Source of the DNA: Paralvinella palmiformis
Lineage: Eukaryota; Annelida; Polychaeta; Terebellida; Alvinellidae
Direction of reading: 5' to 3'
Assembly (NCBI GenBank): GCA_025642065.1
Contig: JAODUP010000550.1
Span: 303,501-367,500 of the forward strand
DNA: 64,000 nt
In this document: positions 62,601 to 64,000 of the stretch, piece by piece
Layout: each line of letters starts with the position of its first letter
Numbering within the stretch: the first letter of the stretch is position 1
Translations under genes and position numbers: made by a program
The notes under the pieces: model-generated
Database searches by the model: none
The model's input: only the letters and a program-made list of their open reading frames with translations
Told to the model about the DNA's origin: nothing

Positions 62601-63975
62601 TAGATCTATATGTCCAATTTCAAGGACCTCTAGAAAAATCCCAGGACTTTCCAGGTCTGAAATCCAAATTTTCAAATTCCAGGACTTTCCAGGTTTTCAA
62701 GGACCTGTGCGAACCCTGTAGCACATCCGACAGCAACATGAACATAATTAATTACTTATGGTCATCGCACATTCTCTACTATCGATCTTAAACAATGCTC
62801 ATTTAGATGTGAGATTTATTGAAGAAAAACTGTTTTTTTTATAGTGTGCCAATATTTTCTGATTATTATAGCTATAAAATATGAATCCATGTGTGATTTG
62901 ATCATCTGGTGTTTACAACTGGCTAATAATTAAAGCAATGGTAAAGTAGATGAACCACATTAAATACGAGACATTTTCAAGGGGTCATATTTGACATGGT
63001 CTGTAAATGTAATACACATAATTCGTTGCCTTCCAAGTTCCAAACAGTGTTCTTGTTTCTTTGACGTAGCTCTCTACAATTTAACAGCTAATTATAACAT
63101 TCTCAGTGAGATTGACACTATGTTAGTACTTGTTGCCGATCTTAAGTACATATTAAATACCAGGAATGTGTGGGTAAGTGTTATGCTACTTTACAAAATA
63201 TATAAATGCTTAAATATAGCAGAACATTACCAGGATTGGTTCAAAGCTGTTACCTCATGTAAAAAGTGATTGTGTGCTTGAAAGTATGAATTCAAGCAGA
63301 AATAGCCTTGTATATTCTACATACTTTTGTATATGAACATAGATTAGATTATTGTTATTGGAAGACAGCCTATTGGCCAAATAACACCAGGCAACATATA
63401 TACATAATGTACTTTTATAAAATGAAATTCATGTTTATCCTATATTATGTATCAGTTGCCAAATAAAAAATATTGAATTGGAAGAAATAAATTGAATTTG
63501 ATTAAGTCACAACATTCTGTATATGCCTTTTTAGTGAATCCAAACAGCCAGCTATAAGTACTATCAGTTAATATATTCCTTAACAAAGCAACAATAGATA
63601 ATATATCAATAACTGAAAGAAGTGTGAATTAGCACATGCAAGAATATTTTAGTCAAAATTGCACAATTCATAAGAAGAAATATTTTATATTACACAGAAA
63701 GCTGTATTAACAAACATGATCAGATAACCCATTCGGGAAGTAATCAGTAAATGTGACACATTTCAAACAGCGCATAAATGGCGATGAATTTTGCATTAAG
63801 GAATCTGTCCATTTGATAACAGCATCATACCAGATGCAAGGCTCCAGAGAAGTACGCATACAGGTATTACCTTATGCATGATTGGTTTGTCTTCATCCAC
63901 ATCAATAGGAATACTTGTACTGTGAACCCAGGTGCCTGTACACAGGTGTCTTAATCGCACATAGGTATCACTACA
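14361..63975 (-). CDS. ITPR: Inositol 1,4,5-trisphosphate receptor (5' end outside window)
   Basis: Intracellular Ca2+-release channel of the endoplasmic reticulum, opened by IP3 and Ca2+; a tetramer. Forty-five exons with AG/GT boundaries and compatible phases sum to 7080 nt including TGA; two further exons (46015-46108 and 39656-39706) look alternative. The reading starts near vertebrate residue 430 and ends at the normal C terminus. Seen in order: the IP3-core alpha domain with R-E-R-Q-K-L-L-R and Y-R-K (equivalents of R504/K508/R511 and Y567/R568/K569 by recalled rodent numbering), helical/armadillo repeats, ILD, S1-S6, GGGIGD filter, FICG...H-x4-H zinc site, coiled coil with QRKQKQR. Vertebrate PKA sites are weak or absent: RRDS reads RKDS (exon 23) and GRRES reads TGRENVGS (exon 27). 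No in-frame stop or frameshift is present. The N-terminal suppressor domain and promoter lie right of the window. Confidence 0.97.
15088..15240 (-). mobile_element. tRNA-derived SINE family 2, copy 1
   Basis: Minus strand shows an A-box-like GGTTAAAGCATTGAACTGCAA and a B-box-like TGTTCGAATCTAG. Resembles 45460-45595. Confidence 0.6.
15395..15555 (-). CDS. ITPR: ITPR exon 44 (linker zinc site)
   Basis: 161 nt. [20 protein letters not shown] with H-x4-H completing the C-x2-C of exon 43, then [16 protein letters not shown]. Confidence 0.97.
15866..16016 (-). mobile_element. tRNA-derived SINE family 1, copy 1 (diverged)
   Basis: Shares atggccatctttgtatacat and ggtaggttaaatgga with the family. 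The tRNA-like head is eroded (gggatttgaaccaaggtg). Confidence 0.65.
16359..16524 (-). CDS. ITPR: ITPR exon 43 (S6 gate)
   Basis: 166 nt. [20 protein letters not shown] then [20 protein letters not shown] and TCFIC, the first half of the zinc site. The acceptor region is triplicated (16510-16625). Confidence 0.98.
16510..16625. repeat. Triplicated 3' splice site with exon edge
   Basis: Three tandem copies of acaataaacaatggctcctg plus gaagaaaa (minus strand: cttccag|GAGCCATTGTTTATTG), with exon-like edges at 16524, 16568 and 16610. Only 16524 gives the frame. Confidence 0.88.
16741..16883 (-). CDS. ITPR: ITPR exon 42 (pore helix and selectivity filter)
   Basis: 143 nt. [20 protein letters not shown] then [13 protein letters not shown]. 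The filter is GGGIGD (vertebrate GGGVGD), shared in form with ryanodine receptors. Confidence 0.97.
17133..17322 (-). mobile_element. tRNA-derived SINE family 1, copy 2
   Basis: Minus strand starts GGTGCCTCCGTGGTCTAGTT, with B box GAGTTCGAATCTC, body, and a short (ATC)n end (plus gatgatgatgac). The head resembles tRNA-Glu/Gly/Asp. Confidence 0.85.
18138..18339 (-). mobile_element. tRNA-derived SINE family 1, copy 3
   Basis: Same body (cacttttgtgcaaatggtag; gccgagcgacctccaaaggt) and a (gat)n tail on the plus strand. Confidence 0.85.
18563..18751 (-). CDS. ITPR: ITPR exon 41 (luminal loop, Ala/Gly-rich)
   Basis: 189 nt, phase 1-1. [20 protein letters not shown] then GSAVGG, a Cys-containing stretch ([12 protein letters not shown]), and two N-glycosylation sequons (NETQNET). 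It sits in the luminal loop between S5 and the pore helix, the least conserved part of IP3Rs; the Ala/Gly run has no vertebrate counterpart. A multiple of three, so it can be skipped without a frameshift. Confidence 0.85.
19179..19371 (-). CDS. ITPR: ITPR exon 40 (S4-S5 linker, S5)
   Basis: 193 nt. [20 protein letters not shown] then [20 protein letters not shown] and FFRDD. Confidence 0.97.
20245..20409 (-). CDS. ITPR: ITPR exon 39 (S3-S4)
   Basis: 55 codons. [20 protein letters not shown] then [20 protein letters not shown] and EFFYSLL, joining LLDIIYREE in the next exon. Confidence 0.95.
20791..20963 (-). CDS. ITPR: ITPR exon 38 (S2 to S3)
   Basis: 173 nt. [20 protein letters not shown] (S2) then [20 protein letters not shown]. 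Confidence 0.95.
20982..21013. repeat. (TA)n microsatellite
   Basis: Uninterrupted AT dinucleotides about 20 bp right of exon 38's acceptor side. Confidence 0.95.
21324..21446 (-). CDS. ITPR: ITPR exon 37 (S1)
   Basis: 123 nt. [20 protein letters not shown] then [15 protein letters not shown], the first membrane helix. The donor ATTG|gtggg is chosen for phase; ATTGGTGG|gtaaag would break the frame. Confidence 0.93.
21572..21764 (-). CDS. ITPR: ITPR exon 36 (intervening lateral domain)
   Basis: 193 nt. [20 protein letters not shown] then [20 protein letters not shown]; couples cytosolic solenoids to the pore. Confidence 0.97.
22290..22690. repeat. Diverged direct duplication in an intron
   Basis: About 170 bp at 22290-22460 recurs at about 22510-22690 (for example agactggcatgcttgtgaga / agactggcatgtttgtgaga, tccaaataacagttt). 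No coding content. Confidence 0.75.
23710..23997. mobile_element. 288-bp TIR element, copy 1 (CAGGGTTC ends)
   Basis: Begins CAGGGTTCATACAC and ends GTGCGAACCCTG. Flanked by TCATA on both sides (23705-23709 and 23998-24002). The interior is a run of ggactttccagg-type motifs. No transposase. Translated ORFs over it are repeat artefacts. Confidence 0.88.
24170..24274 (-). CDS. ITPR: ITPR exon 35
   Basis: 35 codons. [13 protein letters not shown] then [15 protein letters not shown], entering the intervening lateral domain. Confidence 0.97.
24343..24452. repeat. (CA)n with CACACGCC interruptions
   Basis: Compound microsatellite; ORFs over it (Cys/Val runs) are meaningless. Confidence 0.95.
24569..24697 (-). 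CDS. ITPR: ITPR exon 34
   Basis: 43 codons. An acidic variable loop ([16 protein letters not shown]) then [12 protein letters not shown]. Confidence 0.96.
25053..25148 (-). CDS. ITPR: ITPR exon 33
   Basis: 32 codons. [20 protein letters not shown] then [12 protein letters not shown]. Confidence 0.97.
25321..25431 (-). CDS. ITPR: ITPR exon 32
   Basis: 37 codons. [20 protein letters not shown] then [12 protein letters not shown]. Confidence 0.97.
25467..25652 (-). mobile_element. tRNA-derived SINE family 1, copy 4
   Basis: Same body and tRNA-like head (ccgagattcgaaactcagtt on the plus strand). Lies just left of exon 32's acceptor-side intron. Confidence 0.85.
25879..26079 (-). CDS. ITPR: ITPR exon 31
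   Basis: 67 codons. [53 protein letters not shown]: the most conserved part of the RIH-associated domain shared with ryanodine receptors. Confidence 0.98.
26356..26391. repeat. (TA)n microsatellite
   Basis: About 18 AT repeats in the intron left of exon 30. Confidence 0.95.
26465..26727 (-). CDS. ITPR: ITPR exon 30
   Basis: 263 nt. [20 protein letters not shown], then [20 protein letters not shown], an invariant IP3R block. The acceptor ctgctcag is chosen for phase 2 with the preceding T. The frame is also open upstream, so another acceptor is possible. Confidence 0.9.
27040..27225 (-). mobile_element. tRNA-derived SINE family 1, copy 5
   Basis: Same body (tgcatttggtaggctaaatg; gtcgagcgacctcaaaagat). 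The head is mutated at the B box. Confidence 0.82.
27453..27633 (-). CDS. ITPR: ITPR exon 29
   Basis: 181 nt. [20 protein letters not shown] then VTVSVNTGD and a variable Thr/Gly-rich tail. The donor AAAAAAT|gtagg is inferred from phase with exon 30; the frame stays open beyond it to about 27280. Confidence 0.88.
28045..28236 (-). mobile_element. tRNA-derived SINE family 1, copy 6
   Basis: Same body (gtacatggtaggataaatgg) and head (accatggaggcacccc at the right end). A very eroded relative may follow at 28355-28430. Confidence 0.8.
28563..28725 (+). mobile_element. tRNA-derived SINE family 2, copy 3 (plus strand)
   Basis: Plus strand: TTGGTTAGAGCACATGAGCT and GTGTTCAAATACAAATC with A/B-box spacing, then a non-tRNA body. 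Confidence 0.6.
30053..30305. repeat. Two (TA)n microsatellites
   Basis: Tracts at 30053-30085 and 30273-30305 separated by unique sequence. Confidence 0.93.
30391..30522 (-). CDS. ITPR: ITPR exon 28
   Basis: 44 codons. [20 protein letters not shown] then [13 protein letters not shown]. Confidence 0.97.
30834..30998 (-). CDS. ITPR: ITPR exon 27 (regulatory loop)
   Basis: 55 codons. [20 protein letters not shown] then [11 protein letters not shown]. The vertebrate second PKA motif GRRES is replaced by TGRENVGS. Confidence 0.95.
31294..31341 (-). CDS. ITPR: ITPR microexon at the SII splice position (16 codons)
   Basis: 48 nt, phase 0-0, acceptor attataag, donor CGG|gtaaga. Encodes [16 protein letters not shown] between YGEK and GESLRQ, the place where mammalian ITPR1 carries the regulated SII insert ending DHKR. 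Removing it keeps the frame, so it is probably optional. Confidence 0.85.
31788..31899 (-). CDS. ITPR: ITPR exon 25
   Basis: 112 nt. [20 protein letters not shown] then VIDYGEK, which ends exactly at the vertebrate SII splice position. Confidence 0.96.
32003..32151 (-). CDS. ITPR: ITPR exon 24
   Basis: 149 nt. [20 protein letters not shown] then [20 protein letters not shown]; very conserved. Confidence 0.97.
32439..32614 (-). CDS. ITPR: ITPR exon 23 (weakened PKA site)
   Basis: 176 nt. [20 protein letters not shown], later [20 protein letters not shown]. The vertebrate PKA motif RRDS reads RKDS here, so basophilic phosphorylation remains possible but is weaker by consensus. Confidence 0.96.
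32791..32911 (-). CDS. ITPR: ITPR exon 22
   Basis: 121 nt. [20 protein letters not shown] then [20 protein letters not shown]. Confidence 0.96.
33030..37339. other. Long receptor intron between exons 21 and 22
   Basis: Apart from the TIR element at 36136-36570 and short (CA)n tracts near 33390 and 33860, I see no coding region or RNA gene. Confidence 0.5.
36136..36570. mobile_element. Related TIR element family B, copy 1
   Basis: ggttcccacagccaaggaag at the left and ggacctggaaaattaatt at the right align with 47560-47997. The right terminus is missing or mutated. Confidence 0.7.
37340..37503. repeat. About 31-bp tandem repeat built from an exon end and its splice donor
   Basis: The unit acatacctgtactgt..aatctgatt.. 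recurs about five times. The rightmost unit is the real end of exon 21 plus gtatgt. The unit at 37441-37471 keeps an intact CAG|gtatgt; units further left are mutated. Confidence 0.75.
37478..37606 (-). CDS. ITPR: ITPR exon 21
   Basis: 43 codons. [20 protein letters not shown] then [14 protein letters not shown]. The last exon bases and donor have been tandemly copied into the intron (37340-37477). Confidence 0.96.
37762..37887 (-). CDS. ITPR: ITPR exon 20
   Basis: 42 codons. [20 protein letters not shown] then [19 protein letters not shown]. Confidence 0.97.
38153..38404 (-). CDS. ITPR: ITPR exon 19
   Basis: 84 codons, phase 0-0. [20 protein letters not shown] then [18 protein letters not shown]. 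The donor is gtctgt. Confidence 0.97.
39656..39706 (-). CDS. ITPR: Candidate ITPR cassette exon (17 codons)
   Basis: Acceptor ttctttag and donor TCG|gttagt bound an open 51-nt segment reading [17 protein letters not shown], phase 0-0, between exons whose junction is already complete without it. Its second half resembles the end of exon 18 ([12 protein letters not shown] versus [12 protein letters not shown]), so it may be a diverged partial duplicate. It would insert 17 residues just before LVNVGEEV. Vertebrate IP3Rs have no insert here that I know of. Confidence 0.6.
40170..40346 (-). mobile_element. tRNA-derived SINE family 1, copy 7 (diverged)
   Basis: agtttgaacccaggtgctac and ttaggcaataaaggtgcccc align with the family head; the body is diverged. 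Confidence 0.7.
41123..41323 (-). CDS. ITPR: ITPR exon 18
   Basis: 67 codons. [20 protein letters not shown] then [20 protein letters not shown], ending AVMSE. The next canonical exon (38404) continues [14 protein letters not shown]. Confidence 0.97.
41518..41643 (-). CDS. ITPR: ITPR exon 17
   Basis: 42 codons, phase 0-0. [20 protein letters not shown] then [13 protein letters not shown]. Confidence 0.96.
42053..42277 (-). CDS. ITPR: ITPR exon 16
   Basis: 75 codons. [17 protein letters not shown], then [20 protein letters not shown]; the [10 protein letters not shown] block is a family hallmark. Confidence 0.97.
42775..42936 (-). CDS. ITPR: ITPR exon 15
   Basis: 54 codons, phase 0-0. [20 protein letters not shown] then [20 protein letters not shown]. 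The Lys-rich end lies where vertebrate paralogues vary. Confidence 0.95.
43431..43735. mobile_element. Related TIR element family B, copy 2 (shorter)
   Basis: Left ggttaccacagctgag, right ggttatgtgggaaccct; internal sequence shared with 47.6 kb but with a deletion. It abuts a (TA)n tract. Confidence 0.7.
43737..43778. repeat. (TA)n microsatellite
   Basis: Directly adjoins the right end of a TIR element (43431-43735). Confidence 0.93.
43967..44132 (-). CDS. ITPR: ITPR exon 14
   Basis: 166 nt. [20 protein letters not shown] then [20 protein letters not shown]; almost identical to vertebrate IP3Rs. Confidence 0.97.
44447..44498 (-). CDS. ITPR: ITPR exon 13 (short)
   Basis: 52 nt. [16 protein letters not shown] matches vertebrate LDFEHIEEQAEGIFGG. 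The donor is gtgtgt, weaker than most in this gene. Confidence 0.92.
45460..45595 (-). mobile_element. tRNA-derived SINE family 2, copy 2
   Basis: Minus strand: AGTGGCTAGAGCACTGTGCT (A box) and GGGTTCGAATCCAGTGTG (B box). An ORF across it is an accident of the repeat. Confidence 0.72.
46015..46108 (-). CDS. ITPR: ITPR exon 12, alternative version (12b) with EF-hand-like loop
   Basis: 94 nt, phase 0 to 1, acceptor ttcag, donor TCAG|gttaac. [20 protein letters not shown] then [11 protein letters not shown]. The central [11 protein letters not shown] core is shared with exon 12a, but the C-terminal half differs and, joined to exon 13 (GLDL), forms [13 protein letters not shown]. No stop or frameshift interrupts it. 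Lengths of 97 and 94 nt make the two copies interchangeable but not combinable. Expression is inferred, not shown. Confidence 0.83.
47560..47997. mobile_element. Related TIR element family B, copy 3
   Basis: Ends CACAGTTCCCACAGCC and GGTTGATGGGAACCCTG (inverted, two mismatches in the first ten bases); ATTCA flanks both sides. Interior holds the same ggacatttcc motifs. Confidence 0.78.
48344..49172 (+). pseudogene. Unidentified coding-like remnant inside a receptor intron
   Basis: Plus-strand frames read [20 protein letters not shown] then [14 protein letters not shown], a stop at about 48605, patchy reading, then [20 protein letters not shown] and [17 protein letters not shown] to a stop at 49172. 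An aataaag follows at about 49203. It looks like a decayed protein gene or transposon-derived (possibly hAT-like) ORF, but I do not recognise the family. Confidence 0.4.
50098..50310. repeat. Dispersed GC-richer repeat, copy 2
   Basis: Matches 10360-10605. Flanked by tccagaactt on both sides (about 50079 and 50312), and absent from the parallel copy at 50860-50890, so it is an insertion. Confidence 0.85.
50320..51089. repeat. Internal duplication around two (TA)n tracts
   Basis: gagcatttaaccaattaaaa through atagagatattgctatttag occurs at about 50381-50500 and again at about 50969-51089. Each copy is preceded by a (TA)n tract. Confidence 0.85.
52206..52302 (-). CDS. ITPR: ITPR exon 12, canonical version (12a)
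   Basis: 97 nt, phase 0 to 1. [20 protein letters not shown] then [13 protein letters not shown], matching the vertebrate [24 protein letters not shown]. Acceptor acaacag, donor GATG|gtaac. An alternative copy lies 6.1 kb downstream at 46015-46108. Confidence 0.95.
53447..53637 (-). CDS. ITPR: ITPR exon 11 (variable Gly/Met loop, then KLKIIEILQ helix)
   Basis: 191 nt. [20 protein letters not shown] is the variable loop. The exon ends [12 protein letters not shown], the helix directly before the duplicated exon 12. Confidence 0.95.
54105..54138. repeat. (GA)n microsatellite
   Basis: Purine-pure GA run of about 34 bp. Confidence 0.95.
54880..55141. mobile_element. Short relative of the hAT-like element
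   Basis: Shares ccacaaattaatttaccatt, the block around ggaatataaact, and right end gaattgaccccatg with 49877-51370. The left end is unclear. Confidence 0.6.
55278..55416 (-). CDS. ITPR: ITPR exon 10
   Basis: 139 nt. [20 protein letters not shown] then [13 protein letters not shown], nearly invariant in IP3Rs. Confidence 0.97.
55869..56019 (-). CDS. ITPR: ITPR exon 9
   Basis: 151 nt. [20 protein letters not shown] then [11 protein letters not shown], aligning with the vertebrate FVEEYLRDVV...DKEKNKLTFE stretch. Confidence 0.95.
57537..57692 (-). CDS. ITPR: ITPR exon 8
   Basis: 156 nt. [20 protein letters not shown] then [12 protein letters not shown]. The donor is GATGA|gtaggt; reading two codons further would hit TAG, which fixes the boundary. 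Confidence 0.96.
58053..58346 (-). CDS. ITPR: ITPR exon 7 (acidic loop and helix)
   Basis: 294 nt, the longest internal exon. An acidic stretch ([16 protein letters not shown]) replaces the vertebrate GEDEEEVWLFW segment, followed by [20 protein letters not shown]. Confidence 0.96.
58372..58513. repeat. Alternating GT/CA tracts with inverted symmetry
   Basis: gtgtgtgtgtgcgcacgcatgtgcacacac at the left half and a second gtgtgtgt...gcacacacac at 58457-58513. Confidence 0.9.
58565..58684 (-). CDS. ITPR: ITPR exon 6
   Basis: 120 nt. [20 protein letters not shown] then ELICKSVL; diagnostic IP3R helical repeat sequence. Confidence 0.96.
58854..59026 (-). CDS. ITPR: ITPR exon 5
   Basis: 173 nt. 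[20 protein letters not shown] and [14 protein letters not shown] are strongly conserved armadillo-like helices just after the ligand core. Confidence 0.97.
59656..59696. repeat. (TA)n(GA)n compound microsatellite
   Basis: TA run followed directly by GA run. Confidence 0.95.
59911..60108 (-). mobile_element. tRNA-derived SINE family 1, copy 8 (best preserved)
   Basis: Minus strand: GGGCGCCTCCGTGGTCTAGC head, GTGTTCAAATCTC B box, body, and (ATC)n end. The cleanest copy for deriving a consensus. Confidence 0.88.
60316..60477 (-). CDS. ITPR: ITPR exon 4 (IP3-binding Y-R-K)
   Basis: 54 codons, phase 0-0. [20 protein letters not shown] then SYRKNQ at the exon end; Y-R-K equals Y567/R568/K569 of the mammalian ligand pocket. 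Confidence 0.97.
60830..60974 (-). CDS. ITPR: ITPR exon 3 (IP3-coordinating Arg/Lys cluster)
   Basis: 145 nt. [14 protein letters not shown] leads to [18 protein letters not shown]. The R, K and R equivalent to R504, K508 and R511, which contact IP3 phosphates in mammalian receptors, are all present. Confidence 0.97.
61192..61355 (-). CDS. ITPR: ITPR exon 2 (IP3-binding core)
   Basis: 164 nt. Encodes [20 protein letters not shown] and [18 protein letters not shown], ending NER plus AG. The intron after the donor stays open for 45 further codons (see findings). Confidence 0.96.
61360..63870. other. Receptor intron between exons 1 and 2
   Basis: Contains a G run at about 61602, (CA)n at 61866-61890 and the 288-bp element at 62431-62718. 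The plus-strand ORF at 62991-63269 has no recognisable motif. Confidence 0.5.
62431..62718. mobile_element. 288-bp TIR element, copy 2
   Basis: Same length, ends and interior as 23710-23997; flanked by TAGCA on both sides (62426-62430, 62719-62723). Confidence 0.9.
63871..63975 (-). CDS. ITPR: ITPR exon 1 of window (end of beta-trefoil)
   Basis: 35 codons, phase 0 to 0, donor AAG|gtaata. Contains [20 protein letters not shown], a near-invariant IP3R stretch at the end of the beta-trefoil half of the ligand-binding core. The acceptor ctgag lies 25 bp from the window edge, so a longer exon cannot be excluded. Confidence 0.9.
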
Positions 63976-64000
63976 CTCAGGTAAAACAGAGAGCAAAATA

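Noticed and set aside
62991..63269. 92-codon plus-strand ORF in the first intron
   Set aside because: No recognisable motif, no splice or start context, and normal for AT-rich intron sequence.

Overview
The window is intron-rich, AT-rich animal nuclear DNA. Its main content is the 3' four-fifths of one large gene on the minus strand: an inositol 1,4,5-trisphosphate receptor (IP3R/ITPR), the tetrameric calcium-release channel of the endoplasmic reticulum. I placed 45 exons between 63975 and the stop codon at 14361, plus two further exons that look alternative. The 45 exons sum to 7080 nt (2359 codons plus stop) with compatible phases at every junction. The protein begins near residue 430 of vertebrate IP3Rs, so the suppressor domain and most of the beta-trefoil lie beyond the right edge. 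The reading covers the alpha-helical half of the IP3-binding core, the armadillo/helical solenoids, S1-S6 with the GGGIGD filter, the C2H2 linker zinc site and the C-terminal coiled coil. Repeat content, microsatellites and a receptor of generic ITPR type suggest an invertebrate, perhaps a lophotrochozoan such as a mollusc; the sequence alone does not settle it.

The most interesting signal is alternative-exon structure. Exon 12 exists twice (52206-52302 and 46015-46108) with identical phases. Neither copy is a multiple of three, so using both or neither breaks the frame: this is a candidate mutually exclusive pair. The second copy, joined to exon 13, creates a 13-residue match to the canonical EF-hand loop pattern, which the first copy lacks. 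One mRNA choice could therefore add a Ca2+-binding loop to a Ca2+-release channel. Other candidate optional segments are a 17-codon cassette exon (39656-39706), a 16-codon microexon at the vertebrate SII splice position (31294-31341), and an Ala/Gly-rich luminal exon whose removal keeps frame (18563-18751). At two exons the splice site and adjacent exon edge have been tandemly copied into the intron.

Left of the receptor (1-14 kb), in order: a 53-bp satellite (51-1746, about 32 copies, decaying to the right); a broken SLC10-type transporter (about 1950-2660, minus); reverse-transcriptase and ORF1-like debris of LINEs (2850-3640 and 4690-4930); an AT-rich microsatellite tract; a nearly complete but disabled Tx1/L1-clade non-LTR retrotransposon (about 6930-11790, minus) with a zinc-knuckle ORF1 and an endonuclease/RT ORF2; then the 3' flank of the receptor gene.

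The introns carry two tRNA-derived SINE families (family 1: eight clear copies, all in gene-sense orientation), two 288-bp CAGGGTTC-ended elements with 5-bp target duplications, a related longer family, a 1.5-kb hAT-like element with imperfect 8-bp target duplications, a GC-richer dispersed repeat seen twice (10.4 and 50.1 kb), and many (CA)n and (TA)n tracts. No bacterial operon, CRISPR array or rRNA gene is present.
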